From Cytophagales bacterium (GTDB lineage: Bacteria > Bacteroidota > Bacteroidia > Cytophagales > 172606-1), in NCBI GenBank assembly GCA_030446715.1, contig JAUJMU010000002.1, forward strand, positions 566,631-630,630: 64,000 nt of DNA, given 5' to 3'. This document shows, piece by piece, positions 24,923 through 35,579 of this stretch (positions are counted from its first letter, which is position 1; each line of letters starts with the position of its first letter). The translations under genes and the position numbers were made by a program. The notes beneath the pieces are model-generated. The model did no database searches, had not been told where the DNA came from, and saw only the letters and a program-made list of their open reading frames with translations.

Positions 24923-25004
24923 AACTGTACTTTCAAAAAGAGCCAGACATTGCCCTTAGATGCCCGGATGCCGCAATGGTTTAACCCGTTTCAAAATTAT
25001 CAGG

Positions 25005-25043
25005 CACAAAAAAAGGGAGCCGTCTGGTTAAACTGCTCCCTTT
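25005..25043 (-). terminator. Intrinsic terminator of gcvP
   Basis: AAAGGGAGC (25012-25020) pairs with GCTCCCTTT (25035-25043). Read on the minus strand the hairpin is followed by a long T-run (complement of the A-run from 25008). Confidence 0.85.
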
Positions 25044-25094
25044 CCGTACAAAATTTATCGAACAACTGGTAACCAACAACTACTTATCAGCCGC

Positions 25095-28001
25095 TTACGC
25101 TACTGCATCTTCCGTTTTGGCAGAATATTCTTCCACTGGCAGGCAACTGCAAACAAGGTTGCGGTCACCATAGGCGCTGTCGATGCGGCTCACGGTCGGC
25201 CAGAATTTATGGTTTCGCACCCACGGCAGCGGAAATACTGCCTTCTCCCGGGTATACGGACGGGTCCATGAATCGGCAAGGGCTACGGCAGCGGTATGGG
25301 GTGCATTTTTCAACACGTTGTTCTGGCGGTCAGCCTGGCCTTTTTCGATCTCCCGGATTTCCCCGCGGATGGCAATCATGGCGTCGCAGAAGCGGTCCAG
25401 CTCTTCCTTCGGCTCACTTTCAGTCGGCTCAATCATCAGGGTTCCGGCAACCGGGAAAGATACCGTCGGGGCGTGGAAACCGTAGTCCATCAGCCGCTTG
25501 GCAATGTCTTCCACCTCTACGCCGGCCCCTTTGAAGGAACGGCAGTCAACGATCATTTCGTGCGCACAGCGGCCTTTGGAGCCTACGTACAGCACCGGAT
25601 AATGGTCTTCGAGCCGCGCCTTGATGTAATTGGCATTCAGAATGGCTATTTCCGTGGCCCTCCGGAGGCCGTCGCCGCCCATCATGGCAATGTAAGCGTA
25701 GGAAATCGGCAAAATGCTGGCACTGCCGTAAGGAGCCGCCGAAACTGCCCCGCCAAGACCCATATCCTGAGACTGGGTCCAGTGACCCGGCAGGAACGGA
25801 ACCAGGTGCGCCGCCACGCCGATGGGCCCCATGCCGGGTCCGCCACCGCCGTGCGGAATACAAAAGGTCTTGTGCAGGTTCAGGTGACAAACGTCGGCAC
25901 CGATAATGGCGGGACTGGTAAGCCCTACCTGCGCGTTCATGTTGGCACCATCCATATAGACCTGTCCGCCGTGCTGGTGTACAATCGCGCAGATTTCCTG
26001 AATAGTCTCCTCAAAAACTCCGTGCGTAGACGGATAAGTGACCATCAGGCAGGACAGTTTTTGGGAATGCTGCTCTGCTTTCGCTTTCAGGTCCGCTACA
26101 TCAATATTGCCTCGTTCGTCGGTTTTCACCACCACTACCTGCATGCCCGCCATGACGGCGCTGGCCGGATTGGTGCCGTGGGCCGAAGCCGGAATCAGTG
26201 ACACCGTCCGGTGGGTATCTCCCCGGCTCTCGTGGTACGCCCGGATCACCATCAGACCGGCATATTCCCCCTGCGCCCCGGAGTTGGGTTGCAGAGACAT
26301 CGCCGCAAAACCGGTGATCTCACAGAGCCAGTCATTGAGGTCGCTGAACAGCTGGGCGTATCCCTGCGCCTGGTCGGCTGGTGCAAAGGGATGCAGCGCA
26401 CCGAATTCGGGCCAGGTAACGGGAATCATTTCGCTGGTGGAATTGAGCTTCATGGTGCAGCTGCCCAGCGGAATCATGGAATGCGTCAGGGAAAGGTCCT
26501 TGTTCTCCAGCGCCTTCAGGTACCGCAGCATTTCGTGTTCGGAATGGTGCGTGTTAAACACCGGATGCGTCAGGTAAGCCGACTGGCGAAGCAGATTCTC
26601 CGGATATTCCAGACTGATGTCAGCCGCCAGCGTATCCAGATCAATGTGATTGCTGCGTCCGCCCGCTTCCGCAAACACTTCCACCAGCGTCCGTACGTCC
26701 GCAATGGTGGTGGTTTCGTTCAGCGCTGCACTTACCCGGTTGTCGCCGAAGTAGCGCAGATTGATCCGGCGGGCTTCGGACGCCTTGCGGAGAGCGGTTA
26801 CTTCTGTCCCGCTGGCAAGCGCCACGGTAAGGGTATCAAAATAGTGTTCGTTGGAAATCCGGTAACCGACTTTCTGCAAGCCTCTGGCCAGCAGTTTGGT
26901 TAAGCCGTGTACCCTTTCACCGATGGCACGGAGGCCTTTTGGTCCGTGATAAACGGCATAGCTGCCCGCCATTACAGCCAGCAGTACCTGGGCAGTGCAG
27001 ATGTTACTGGTGGCTTTTTCGCGGCGGATGTGCTGCTCGCGGGTTTGCAGTGCCATGCGCAGAGCCCGGTTCCCCTGGGCATCTACCGATACACCGATGA
27101 TCCGGCCCGGCAGGTTGCGCTTGTATTCGTCGCGGGTAGCAAAGTAAGCCGCGTGCGGTCCGCCGTAGCCCACCGGCACGCCGAAACGCTGGGAAGTACC
27201 CACCACTGCGTCGGCTCCCATTTCGCCGGGAGGGGTGAGCAGGGTCAGGCTCAGCAGGTCGGCGGCAACGGCCACTGTGATATCGTTTTCGTGCGCCGCC
27301 GCAATGAATGAAGTGTAGTCGTACACCGAACCGTCACCGGCCGGGTATTGCAACATCACGCCGAAGATTTTCGCGTCCGTGACATCAGCTTTGGCGTAGT
27401 CCCCGACTTCGATCCGGATGCCGAGCGGAATGGCCCGGGTGGTCAGCACATCAATGGTTTGCGGAAAAACCTGATCGGATACAAAAAATACATTTGCGCC
27501 TTTCCGGGAGGACTTCCGGACGGAATACAGCAGCGTCATGGCTTCGGCGGCGGCAGTGCCTTCATCCAGCAGGGAAGCATTGGCCACGGCCATGCCGGTC
27601 AGGTCAATGATCATCGTCTGGTAATTGAGCAGTGCCTCCAGGCGGCCCTGGGCAATTTCGGCCTGGTAAGGCGTGTAGGCCGTATACCAGCCCGGGTTCT
27701 CCATAATATTCCTCAGAATAACCGGAGGCGTAATGCAATCGTGATAACCAAGGCCAATGCAGGATTTAAAAACCTTGTTTCGGCTGGCTAATTCTTTAAA
27801 TTCTTTCAGAAACTCGTATTCACTCCGGGCAGCCGGCAGATTCAGGGGCTTTTTCATGCGGATAGAATCCGGCACTGTCTGGGAAATGAGTTCTTCCAGA
27901 GATCCGGCTCCGATAAAACGAAGCATTTCCTCTGTCTGGGCTGCATCGGGACCAAGGTGACGAGACGCAAAAGGCTCAGTCTGGTTCAGGTTGATTTTCA
28001 T
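25095..28001 (-). CDS. gcvP: Glycine dehydrogenase (aminomethyl-transferring), P protein of glycine cleavage
   Basis: 968 residues, the fused single-chain form; start [18 protein letters not shown] at 28001 (a TTG at 28013 is also open). It decarboxylates glycine with PLP and passes the aminomethyl group to lipoyl-H protein. Seen: N-terminal half with [23 protein letters not shown]-terminal half with [46 protein letters not shown] and the PLP lysine in [19 protein letters not shown]. No gcvT or gcvH adjacent. No glycine riboswitch is recognisable in the upstream gap. A good terminator follows. Confidence 0.97.
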   Translation of the reverse strand: MKINLNQTEPFASRHLGPDAAQTEEMLRFIGAGSLEELISQTVPDSIRMKKPLNLPAARSEYEFLKEFKELASRNKVFKSCIGLGYHDCITPPVILRNIMENPGWYTAYTPYQAEIAQGRLEALLNYQTMIIDLTGMAVANASLLDEGTAAAEAMTLLYSVRKSSRKGANVFFVSDQVFPQTIDVLTTRAIPLGIRIEVGDYAKADVTDAKIFGVMLQYPAGDGSVYDYTSFIAAAHENDITVAVAADLLSLTLLTPPGEMGADAVVGTSQRFGVPVGYGGPHAAYFATRDEYKRNLPGRIIGVSVDAQGNRALRMALQTREQHIRREKATSNICTAQVLLAVMAGSYAVYHGPKGLRAIGERVHGLTKLLARGLQKVGYRISNEHYFDTLTVALASGTEVTALRKASEARRINLRYFGDNRVSAALNETTTIADVRTLVEVFAEAGGRSNHIDLDTLAADISLEYPENLLRQSAYLTHPVFNTHHSEHEMLRYLKALENKDLSLTHSMIPLGSCTMKLNSTSEMIPVTWPEFGALHPFAPADQAQGYAQLFSDLNDWLCEITGFAAMSLQPNSGAQGEYAGLMVIRAYHESRGDTHRTVSLIPASAHGTNPASAVMAGMQVVVVKTDERGNIDVADLKAKAEQHSQKLSCLMVTYPSTHGVFEETIQEICAIVHQHGGQVYMDGANMNAQVGLTSPAIIGADVCHLNLHKTFCIPHGGGGPGMGPIGVAAHLVPFLPGHWTQSQDMGLGGAVSAAPYGSASILPISYAYIAMMGGDGLRRATEIAILNANYIKARLEDHYPVLYVGSKGRCAHEMIVDCRSFKGAGVEVEDIAKRLMDYGFHAPTVSFPVAGTLMIEPTESEPKEELDRFCDAMIAIRGEIREIEKGQADRQNNVLKNAPHTAAVALADSWTRPYTREKAVFPLPWVRNHKFWPTVSRIDSAYGDRNLVCSCLPVEEYSAKTEDAVA

Positions 28002-28235
28002 TGCGGATGGCAAAGCGTGATAGGACTGGTAAGTAGCTGCAAAGTTACGGAATCCGGTGCGGATTGCCGACTTCGGTCAGCCTTTGTTCAGGGGAATAAC
28101 AGTTTGATAAAAGGTAATGTTCAACGGGGAATACTTTTGTTTTACCCGCACCGTTTTTGACTTTAGGCAAGGCAAGAGGCCATTTGTTGCCTCATTTGCC
28201 TTTCCATACTGACCCAAAATCCCCAAATTGCAGAC

Positions 28236-29843
28236 ATGACCCTTCATTGGAATATCAGACATATACTCCTTTTCCTGTGGCTGTCCACTGCGGCCGCTAC
28301 GGGTTACGCCCAGAAGCCGGAACACACCGATGCCCTTGCCCGGCAATACGCCGCCACCATCACGGCCGAAGACCTTTCCCGGCACCTGCACATCATTGCC
28401 GCCGACAGCATGCAGGGCCGCGATACCGGCTCGGAAGGCCAGAAGATGGCCGCCGACTACATCGCCTCCCAGTTCTTTGATTCCAACCTCAAACCGGTTG
28501 TCCGTTCCGAAGATGGCGTCGAGGGTTATTACCAAGAGTTTGAACTGGTCAGGAAAACGCCGGGCATTGCCTACATCGAAACGGGTACCCAGCGCCGCGT
28601 GAATGGTCAGGACTTTATTGTGCAGGGCGTGCAATCCAACATACCGGCCAACACTGCCGGTGTGGTTTTTACGGGCTACGGCATTGAGAGTGACCGGTAT
28701 TCAGATTACGCCGGCCTGGACGTGCAGGGCAAAGCCGTTTTGTTTTTCACGGGTGAACCGGTTGCCCGGAACGGCAACAATCTGGTTACCGGTACCTCCT
28801 CCCCTTCCGAATGGGCAAATGATACCCGCAAAAAAACGGCACTGGCTTTCCAGAAAGGAGCCCAGAGTGTATTTGTGGTGTATGCAGATGCCAAACCCGA
28901 CCAGTGGGGGCAGTCTCTGAACAGCTACCGGCCGTCTTCCTCCCTCAAACTGAAATACAAGCTGGCCGGACAAAAAAACACTCCGGTTTTTACCACCAAC
29001 CTTGCACTTGCCGCGGAAATCATGGGAGTTTCCGAAAAGAAACTGACCAGACAGAAGAACCGGATCGGGCGGCGGAAAAATGCCGTGCGTTTACCGGATG
29101 CCTCTATCACGTGGGCAGCCGAAGTACAGGAAGAACTCGTCAGCAGTGAGAATGTAGCCGGACTGATCCAGGGTACCGACAAAAAGGATGAATTGATTGT
29201 GATCACCGCGCATTACGACCACGTCGGGGTGCATGATGGCCAGATATACAATGGTGCCGACGACGACGGGTCAGGTACGGTAGCCATAATGGAAATTGCC
29301 CAGGCATTTGCCCGCGCCCGAAGCGACGGATTTGCGCCCCGGCGCAGCGTTCTTTTCATGACGGTGGCCGGCGAAGAAAAAGGGCTGCTTGGTTCGGAGT
29401 TCTATACCGATCACCCGCTGTTTCCGCTGCAGAACACCGTCGCCAACCTGAACATTGACATGATCGGCCGGATAGATGACGCCCACAAGGGCAACCCCGA
29501 TTACATTTACCTGATCGGCTCCGATAAGCTTTCCAGCGGACTGCACGCCATCAGCGAAGAGGCAAACAAGAAATTCTCCGGTCTTCAGCTCGATTATACC
29601 TACAACGACCCGGCCGATCCGAACCGTTTCTACTACCGGTCAGATCACTATAACTTTGCCAAACACAAAATTCCGGTTATCTTCTACTTTAATGGAGTTC
29701 ACGAAGACTACCACCAGCCAACTGATGATGTGGAAAAAATCAATTTCCAGAAGCTGGAAAAGATCAGCCGGCTGGTCTTCCATACCGCCTGGGAACTCGC
29801 CAACCGCGAACAACGGATCAAAGTAGACAGTTTCAAGCAGTAG
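28236..29843 (+). CDS. Secreted M28 family zinc aminopeptidase
   Basis: 535 residues with a signal peptide (about 1-25, cleavage near GYAQ). A PA-type insertion domain lies around residues 110-250. The metal-binding residues typical of M28 are visible: ITAHYDHVG (His), NGADDDGSGT (Asp), TVAGEEKGLLGSEFY (catalytic Glu-Glu), NLNIDMIGR (Asp) and VHEDYHQPTDD (His). It likely releases N-terminal residues from peptides in the periplasm or outside. It is followed by lutB after an eight-base repeat array; co-transcription is possible but no functional link is evident. Confidence 0.88.
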   Translation: MTLHWNIRHILLFLWLSTAAATGYAQKPEHTDALARQYAATITAEDLSRHLHIIAADSMQGRDTGSEGQKMAADYIASQFFDSNLKPVVRSEDGVEGYYQEFELVRKTPGIAYIETGTQRRVNGQDFIVQGVQSNIPANTAGVVFTGYGIESDRYSDYAGLDVQGKAVLFFTGEPVARNGNNLVTGTSSPSEWANDTRKKTALAFQKGAQSVFVVYADAKPDQWGQSLNSYRPSSSLKLKYKLAGQKNTPVFTTNLALAAEIMGVSEKKLTRQKNRIGRRKNAVRLPDASITWAAEVQEELVSSENVAGLIQGTDKKDELIVITAHYDHVGVHDGQIYNGADDDGSGTVAIMEIAQAFARARSDGFAPRRSVLFMTVAGEEKGLLGSEFYTDHPLFPLQNTVANLNIDMIGRIDDAHKGNPDYIYLIGSDKLSSGLHAISEEANKKFSGLQLDYTYNDPADPNRFYYRSDHYNFAKHKIPVIFYFNGVHEDYHQPTDDVEKINFQKLEKISRLVFHTAWELANREQRIKVDSFKQ

Positions 29844-29848
29844 GAACC

Positions 29849-29911
29849 GGATGGCTGGATGGTTATCATTCAGCCATACTACCATATAACCATCCCGCCA
29901 TATAACCAACC
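29849..29911 (+). repeat. Degenerate 8-bp array with inverted words
   Basis: GGATGGCT (29849), GGATGGTT (29857) on the left; CCATACTA (29874), CCATATAA (29882), CCATCCCG (29890), CCATATAA (29898), CCAACC (29906) on the right. The right-hand word is partly the reverse complement of the left-hand one, so the transcript could fold. It fills the gap between the M28 peptidase gene and lutB. Confidence 0.75.
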
Positions 29912-29917
29912 TCCTCC

Positions 29918-31297
29918 ATGTCCAACGCCCAGCTCTTTCAGACCGCTTCCGAAAATAAATCTTTTGACCTCAAGCACCGGCAGACCATCAGCAACAATAT
30001 TGGTAAATACAATACTGCAGTGAAGACCGGTCTGGGGCAGTTCCGGGACCACGAACTGGCCCGTAGCCGCGCGGCTTACCTGAAAACGGAGGTAATCGAG
30101 CACCTCGACAAATACTTGCTTCAGTTTGAGGAAAACTTCCGGAAGCGGGGCGGCAAGGTCATCTGGGCCGAATCGAAGGAAGAGGCTCTGCGCGAAATTC
30201 TGGCCATTTTTGAACGCAAGCGGGCCCGGTCGGTGGTAAAGTCCAAGTCAATGGCCACCGAAGAGATCCACCTCAACGATTACCTGGAAGCGCACGGCGT
30301 GGAAGCCGTCGAGACTGACCTCGGCGAATACATCTGCCAATTGTCCGGGCAGAAGCCTTACCACATCGTGACGCCGGTCATGCACATGTCGAAAGAGGAC
30401 ATTTCGGAGTTATTCTTCCAGAAACTGAAAACGGCCCGTACCACTGATCCGCAGGAACTTACGCTTATTGCCCGCCGCATCCTCCGCGAAAAGTACACCA
30501 GCGCCGATATCGGCATCACGGGTGGCAATTTTCTGGTAGCCGATATTGGGGGGGTAGCCATCACCGAAAACGAAGGCAATGCCCGCCTGTCGGTGAGTTT
30601 TCCCAAAACCCACATTGCACTGGTGGGCATTGAGAAGGTGATTCCTTCCCTGCTGGATCTGGATCTGTTCTGGCCTTTGCTGGCTACCAGCGGCACCGGT
30701 CAGCAGGTAACCACCTACAGCACCGTGCTCACCGGACCGCGGCAGGCCGACGAAACCGACGGCCCCGAGGAAATGTACGTGGTATTGCTGGACAACGGCC
30801 GCACCAACCTGCTGGCTGAACCAGACAAGCGGCAGGCGCTGAACTGTATCCGCTGCGGGGCCTGCTTAAATGCCTGCCCCGTGTACCGTACCGTCGGCGG
30901 ACATACTTACGAAAGCACCTACAGCGGCCCGATTGGTTCAGTGATCACGCCGCATTTTGAGGGAATGAATAAATTCAAGCACCTGAGTTACGCCAGTTCA
31001 CTGTGCGGCGCGTGCAGTTCGGTGTGCCCGGTACGGATTGATATTCATAATCTGTTGCTGCTCAACCGGCAGCAAAGCGTAAAACAGGGTCACAACGACA
31101 AAACCGAAGCAATTGGCTTTAAATTATGGGAGCAGGGAATGAAAAGTAGAAGGCTGATGAATCTGGTGGGAGCCGGTGTAAAGAACTGGGCTTTGGGAAC
31201 CCTCTTTAAAGATACCTGGGGAAGGCGGCGGATCACGCCAGCCTTACCCCCAAGATCCTTCAACCAGCTATGGAAAGAAAAACAAAATAAATCGTAG
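29918..31297 (+). CDS. lutB: Lactate utilization protein B (LutB), iron-sulfur oxidoreductase subunit
   Basis: 459 residues. A LUD domain occupies about residues 60-300 (VKSKSMATEEIHLNDYLEAHGVEAVETDLGEYI-type sequence; ADIGITGGNFLVADIGGVAITENEGN). Two four-cysteine clusters follow: CIRCGACLNACPVY and CGACSSVCPVRIDIHNLL. Together these define LutB, which with LutA and LutC oxidises L-lactate to pyruvate in the cytoplasm. LutA and LutC genes are not adjacent here. Lengths and motif order are normal. The 5' gap is a repeat array. Confidence 0.9.
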   Translation: MSNAQLFQTASENKSFDLKHRQTISNNIGKYNTAVKTGLGQFRDHELARSRAAYLKTEVIEHLDKYLLQFEENFRKRGGKVIWAESKEEALREILAIFERKRARSVVKSKSMATEEIHLNDYLEAHGVEAVETDLGEYICQLSGQKPYHIVTPVMHMSKEDISELFFQKLKTARTTDPQELTLIARRILREKYTSADIGITGGNFLVADIGGVAITENEGNARLSVSFPKTHIALVGIEKVIPSLLDLDLFWPLLATSGTGQQVTTYSTVLTGPRQADETDGPEEMYVVLLDNGRTNLLAEPDKRQALNCIRCGACLNACPVYRTVGGHTYESTYSGPIGSVITPHFEGMNKFKHLSYASSLCGACSSVCPVRIDIHNLLLLNRQQSVKQGHNDKTEAIGFKLWEQGMKSRRLMNLVGAGVKNWALGTLFKDTWGRRRITPALPPRSFNQLWKEKQNKS

Positions 31298-31544
31298 AAG
31301 ACTTATTGTTGTTTTCTTACGGGTATAAAGATATAGGTCCTTTTCGGTCCCATTTTAAATTTTAGATGAAGCTCACCAGGGTATAGACAAAATCACCGTT
31401 TGGGAAGATTAATCTTTTTTTGTGGCTGATGAATCAGTTCCGGAAGGTGTCAGATAACCAGATTCCGGGCACAAATCCCCGTCTCCAGCCGATGAATTTT
31501 GCCCCGGGCATGCGGCTGGATGATGAGAAGCTCAGACAAAAATT

Positions 31545-32459
31545 ATGGAAGAAGCATTTGATAAAATTTACGATAAGCTGGTCGGTTGGGCGGAGGCGCT
31601 TATCGTCATGCTGCCTAATTTTCTGCTGGCCATTGTTATTTTCTGTGCCTTCTACTTTACCGGCCGGTTTGTACGAAAATCCCTTGAGAGGCCACTGGCC
31701 CGCATTATCCATACCCGGGCCATTCTCGATTTGCTGCTCAGCATGCTGTCCCTCGCTTTTGTAGCGGTAGGGTTATTTGTTGCGCTCAGTGTGCTGCAAC
31801 TGGATAAGGCCGTTACTTCACTGCTGGCCGGTGCCGGTATTATTGGTCTGGCGCTGGGCTTTGCTTTTCAGGATATTGCCGCCAACTTCGTATCCGGTGT
31901 ACTGATTGCCCTCCGCAAACCAGTCCAGATCGGGGATCTGATTGAATCAAATGATTTTTTCGGTGTAGTCAGCCGCATCAATCTGAGAAGCACCATTATC
32001 CGCACCATGCCGGGTCAGCAGGTCCATATTCCGAACAAGGATATTTTCAGCAAGCCCATTGTCAACTACTCGGCAACGGGCCGGCGGCGGGTAGACCTCG
32101 ACTGCGGCATTTCGTACGGCGACGATCTTGAAAAAGTGAAGGAAGTAACGATTAATGCCATCCGGAGTATTCCATACCTTGATCAGTCACAGGAGGTGGA
32201 ACTGTTCTACAAGGAATTCGGGGATAGCTCCATCAATTTTACGGTGCGGTACTGGATCTCCTTCAAAAAGCAGGCTGACTACCTGAAGGCGATGAGTGAC
32301 GGCATTATGGCAGTCAAAAAAGCGTACGACGAAAATGGCATTACCATTCCGTTCCCGATCCGCACACTGGACTTCGGCATCAAGGGCGGCGAAAAACTAA
32401 CTGAGCAGCTGGCCGTGCTGGAGAAGAAATCTGGCAGCAACGGCAGCGGAAAATCATAA
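31545..32459 (+). CDS. MscS-family mechanosensitive ion channel
   Basis: 304 residues. Three N-terminal membrane helices: PNFLLAIVIFCAFYFTGRFV, LLLSMLSLAFVAVGLFVALSVL, and the pore-lining helix with its Gly/Ala packing, SLLAGAGIIGLALGFAFQDIAANFVSG. The MscS beta domain follows (GDLIESNDFFGVVSRINLRSTIIRT, VHIPNKDIFSKPIVNYS) and an alpha/beta C-terminal domain. It opens under membrane tension to release solutes on osmotic down-shock. The gap before it (31298-31544) holds no recognisable gene. It is convergent with pgi. Confidence 0.92.
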   Translation: MEEAFDKIYDKLVGWAEALIVMLPNFLLAIVIFCAFYFTGRFVRKSLERPLARIIHTRAILDLLLSMLSLAFVAVGLFVALSVLQLDKAVTSLLAGAGIIGLALGFAFQDIAANFVSGVLIALRKPVQIGDLIESNDFFGVVSRINLRSTIIRTMPGQQVHIPNKDIFSKPIVNYSATGRRRVDLDCGISYGDDLEKVKEVTINAIRSIPYLDQSQEVELFYKEFGDSSINFTVRYWISFKKQADYLKAMSDGIMAVKKAYDENGITIPFPIRTLDFGIKGGEKLTEQLAVLEKKSGSNGSGKS

Positions 32460-32461
32460 AA

Positions 32462-32527
32462 CAGGAGACGTCATACGGGAGATGTCAGCAGTGTCTCCCA
32501 TCTTACGTCTCCTGTCTCAAGTCTACA
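32462..32527. repeat. Heptanucleotide array forming a hairpin between mscS and pgi
   Basis: Left units at 32464, 32471, 32478 and 32485 (GGAGACG, GGAGATG types) and right units at 32493, 32500, 32507, 32514 and 32521 (GTCTCCC, GTCTCCT types) hold 7-bp phase. CAGGAGACGT (32462-32471) and ACGTCTCCTG (32505-32514) are exact reverse complements. The last unit overlaps the pgi stop codon. It may act as a bidirectional transcription end, although no T-run follows. Confidence 0.75.
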
Positions 32528-34184
32528 TTTGCTTCCGCATTTCCTTCCAGGCGTTGATCAGGCCGTTGGTAGAGGCGTCGTGGGTCGTTACCGGCGCATC
32601 GGTCTTCAGTTCCGGCAGAATTTTGCCGGCAAGTTGCTTGCCCAGTTCCACGCCCCACTGATCGAAGCTGTACACGTTCCAGATGATGCCCTGCACGAAA
32701 ATTTTGTGTTCGTACATGGCAATCAGGCTGCCCAGGGTGCGCGGGCTAATCTGCCTGACCAGTATTGAATTGGTGGGGCGGTTACCGGTAAATACCCGGA
32801 ATGGCGTCAGCCGCTTTACTTCCGCTTCGCTTTTACCGGCTTTTTTCAACTCCTCCACCACTTCATCTTCTGACTTTCCCTTCATCAGTGCCTCCGTCTG
32901 GGCGAAGAAATTAGACAGGAGCAGCGTATGGTGCTCCCCGAGAGGATTATGACTGACCGCCGGAGCCAGAAAATCGCACGGAATCATCCTGGTGCCCTGA
33001 TGGATCAACTGGTAAAATGCGTGCTGCCCGTTGGTACCCGGTTCTCCCCAGATCACCGGACCCGTCTGATAGCCCACCGGCTGGCCGCTGCGGTCGGTTG
33101 ACTTGCCATTGCTTTCCATGTTGCCCTGCTGAAAATAGGCCGCAAACCGGTGCAGGTACTGGTCGTAGGGCAGGATGGCTTCGGTTTCGGCTCCGTAAAA
33201 ATTGTTGTACCAGATCCCGATCAGGCCCAGAATCACCGGAAGATTCTTTTCAAAAGCGGTCCTGCGGAAATGCTGGTCCATGGCGTGGGCGCCTGCCAGC
33301 AGTTCGCGGAAATTCCCAAAGCCGATTGTGCAGGCAATGGAAAGCCCGATGGCCGACCAGAGGGAGTATCTGCCGCCGACCCAGTCCCAGAACGGAAACA
33401 TGTTATCGGTATTGATGCCAAACTCCGAAACGGCTTTGGCGTTGGTGGAAAGCGCCACGAAGTGTTTCGCTACGGCTCCCTCATTTTTTGCCTTATCCAG
33501 CAGCCACCGGCGGGCCGAATGGGCATTGGCCATTGTCTCCTGCGTAGTGAATGTTTTGGAGGCAATCATGAACAGAGTAGTTTCCGGATTCACCCGTTTC
33601 AAGGTTTCGGCAATGTGGGTACCATCTACATTGGATACGAAATGCACCTTCATATTCGGCTTCCAGTAAGGCTTCAGCGCCTCCGTTACCATTACCGGCC
33701 CCAGATCGGAGCCGCCGATTCCAATGTTGACAATGTCGGTAATGGCCTTCCCCGTGTAACCCTTCCAGTTCCCTGAGATTACTTTCTCAGAAAAGCTTTC
33801 CATCTGACCAAGTACTTTGTTCACATCCGGCATTACATCCTTCCCGTCTGTCTCCACCGGCGTGTCGGACAGGTTGCGCAGGGCCACGTGCAGCACGGCG
33901 CGGCCTTCCGTTTCGTTGATGGCCTTGCCGGTAAACATGGCCTCAATGGCCTCGGCAAGCCGGCACTCCTTTGCCAGTTCCGTCAGCAGGGAAAGCGTTT
34001 CGCCGGTGATGACATTTTTTGAGAAATCAACCAGTATGTCCTCAAAGCGCAGGGAAAATTTCCCGAAACGATCCGGATCACTGGCAAATAATTGCTGCAT
34101 TTGGGTCTGGCGGCTACTCTCGAAGTGCTGCCGGAGCTTTTGCCAGGCGGCGGTCTGCACCGGGTTTACGCTGGGAAGGTTCAT
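32523..34184 (-). CDS. pgi: Glucose-6-phosphate isomerase
   Basis: 553 residues, normal for the large bacterial/eukaryotic-type enzyme. It interconverts glucose 6-phosphate and fructose 6-phosphate in the cytoplasm. Motifs: [16 protein letters not shown]; signature 1 region [20 protein letters not shown]; catalytic region [23 protein letters not shown]; signature 2 [14 protein letters not shown]. The start is ATG next to a heptad array, and the 3' end touches another array; no operon partner. Confidence 0.97.
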   Translation of the reverse strand: MNLPSVNPVQTAAWQKLRQHFESSRQTQMQQLFASDPDRFGKFSLRFEDILVDFSKNVITGETLSLLTELAKECRLAEAIEAMFTGKAINETEGRAVLHVALRNLSDTPVETDGKDVMPDVNKVLGQMESFSEKVISGNWKGYTGKAITDIVNIGIGGSDLGPVMVTEALKPYWKPNMKVHFVSNVDGTHIAETLKRVNPETTLFMIASKTFTTQETMANAHSARRWLLDKAKNEGAVAKHFVALSTNAKAVSEFGINTDNMFPFWDWVGGRYSLWSAIGLSIACTIGFGNFRELLAGAHAMDQHFRRTAFEKNLPVILGLIGIWYNNFYGAETEAILPYDQYLHRFAAYFQQGNMESNGKSTDRSGQPVGYQTGPVIWGEPGTNGQHAFYQLIHQGTRMIPCDFLAPAVSHNPLGEHHTLLLSNFFAQTEALMKGKSEDEVVEELKKAGKSEAEVKRLTPFRVFTGNRPTNSILVRQISPRTLGSLIAMYEHKIFVQGIIWNVYSFDQWGVELGKQLAGKILPELKTDAPVTTHDASTNGLINAWKEMRKQM

Positions 34185-34193
34185 GGCTTATTT

Positions 34194-34228
34194 AAATTGA
34201 AAATGGAAAATTAACAATTGACAATTGG
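34194..34228 (+). repeat. AT-rich heptanucleotide array next to pgi
   Basis: Units AAATTGA (34194), AAATGGA (34201), AAATTAA (34208), CAATTGA (34215), CAATTGG (34222): five units in constant phase, nine bases from the pgi start codon. Confidence 0.7.
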
Positions 34229-34648
34229 GTCCGGAAGCGATCAGGGTTGATGCAAACCGGGAAGGCGCACAAGATCACTCCTGATTTAGTCACCGGATTT
34301 ACCGGATGACCGGGAGACTGAAGCCCTTGCCCAGGCAAATTTGGGAAAGTAACGGTATTTTCAAAGAAATAAACCCGGCAGACGGAAAAGATTAACTACT
34401 GATAAACTAAACAGGGTAATTGGCAGAAATGGGTATTTTTGACGGCTTCCCGGAAAAGGGTGGTTTGTATTGTTCATTTAGGCTTACATGTCACCGTACG
34501 AGAACCACTAAGTACCCGCAAAACTTATAATGTATGGCTAAGTGCCTATCCGGAAAATAAAATTATTTTACTGTCAAACAGTAGGTTACTAATAGAACAG
34601 GCTGTATTTAGGATAGCCTCTGAAATGATGCTCCGGGATGGCAAGTCA
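34229..34648. other. Non-coding gap between pgi and fabG
   Basis: About 420 bp. A 71-codon open frame exists at 34439-34654 but it has no family resemblance, no promoter and ends inside a repeat array, so I do not call it. The region should hold the pgi promoter (leftward) and the fabG promoter (rightward); no clean TAnnTTTG pair stood out. Confidence 0.5.
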
Positions 34649-34683
34649 GGCTAACCGCTGAACAGCTAATTACTAATCCCTAT
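34649..34683 (+). repeat. Heptanucleotide array before fabG
   Basis: GGCTAAC (34649), CGCTGAA (34656), CAGCTAA (34663), TTACTAA (34670), TCCCTAT (34677): constant phase, CTAA-based word similar to the second block of the aroC-side array, ending five bases before the fabG ATG. Confidence 0.65.
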
Positions 34684-34687
34684 ATAA

Positions 34688-35434
34688 ATGAAATTACTCG
34701 AAGGAAAAACAGCTTTGATTACCGGTGCATCCCGGGGCATCGGCCGGGCCATTGCCCTGCGGTTTGCGGAAGAAGGCGCCAGCGTGGCTTTTACATTTCT
34801 CTCCAGCGTCGAAAAAGGACAAGCCCTCGAAGCTGAACTGCAGGCAAAAGGAGTCAAAGCCAAAGGTTACCGCTCCGACGCATCCATTTTCAAAGCCGCC
34901 GATGAACTGGTCAACTCCGTGATTGCCGACTTCGGTACGCTGGAAGTGCTGGTAAACAACGCCGGCATCACCAAAGACGGCCTGCTGATGCGGATGTCGG
35001 AAGAGCAGTGGGATACGGTTATTACGGTCAACCTCAAATCGGTGTTTAATCTCACCAAAGCTGCCACCCGCCAGCTGATGAAGCAGAGATCGGGCTCTAT
35101 CATCAATCTGACTTCGGTGGTAGGCCTGCGGGGCAATGCCGGTCAGGCCAATTACTCGGCATCCAAGGCGGGCATTATAGGCTTTACCAAATCCGTTGCG
35201 CTTGAACTCGGCTCCCGGAACATCCGCTCTAACGCCATTGCGCCCGGATTTATCGAAACTGAAATGACCGGTGAGCTGGACGCCAAAGTAGTAGAAGAAT
35301 GGAAGCAGGGAGTACCCCTGAAACGGGCCGGAACTGCCGAAGAAGTGGCCGACTGCGCCGTATTTCTCGGCTCCGACCTCTCCCGGTACATTACCGGACA
35401 GGTACTGCAGGTGGATGGTGGCATGCTTACCTGA
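34688..35434 (+). CDS. fabG: 3-oxoacyl-[acyl-carrier-protein] reductase
   Basis: 248 residues, classic short-chain dehydrogenase. NADPH-binding loop TGASRGIGRAIALRFAEEGA, NNAGITKDG, catalytic Ser-Tyr-Lys visible in INLTSVVGLRGNAGQANYSASKAG, and the C-terminal VDGGML. It reduces beta-ketoacyl-ACP in fatty acid elongation. Sequence type (LLMRMSEEQWDTVITVNLKSVFNLTKAA) is that of true FabG rather than a generic SDR. It stands alone: a heptad array before it, a terminator after it. Confidence 0.94.
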   Translation: MKLLEGKTALITGASRGIGRAIALRFAEEGASVAFTFLSSVEKGQALEAELQAKGVKAKGYRSDASIFKAADELVNSVIADFGTLEVLVNNAGITKDGLLMRMSEEQWDTVITVNLKSVFNLTKAATRQLMKQRSGSIINLTSVVGLRGNAGQANYSASKAGIIGFTKSVALELGSRNIRSNAIAPGFIETEMTGELDAKVVEEWKQGVPLKRAGTAEEVADCAVFLGSDLSRYITGQVLQVDGGMLT

Positions 35435-35460
35435 ATCTGGCCCATTGCTGGAATTACCCC

Positions 35461-35491
35461 AAGCCGGCTCCGGTCGGCTTTTTTCTTTTCT
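35461..35491 (+). terminator. Intrinsic terminator of fabG
   Basis: AAGCCG (35461-35466) with CGGCTT (35475-35480), followed by TTTTCTTTTCTG. It separates fabG from the next gene and argues against the upstream extension of that ORF. Confidence 0.8.
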
Positions 35492-35579
35492 GACCCATTC
35501 CGGACTACGGCAAAATTGGGTTTTAAAACCACACTTGCGGCAAAAAGCGGCCTTCCCCTGCCCAAAACTTAGTATTTTA

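Noticed and set aside
28165-28190. 17-bp identity between the leader of the M28 gene and the hairpin at 46444-46486
   Set aside because: Short and unsupported by longer homology; could be chance in 64 kb.
28014-28235. Glycine riboswitch upstream of gcvP
   Set aside because: No paired aptamer-like stems or conserved glycine-riboswitch core could be recognised in the leader.
34439-34654. 71-codon open frame between pgi and fabG
   Set aside because: No recognisable family or promoter, and its end runs into a heptad array; likely chance.
35415-35579. N-terminal extension of the propeller protein
   Set aside because: It would overlap the fabG coding end and read through the fabG terminator hairpin; the membrane anchor follows the GTG/TTG starts.
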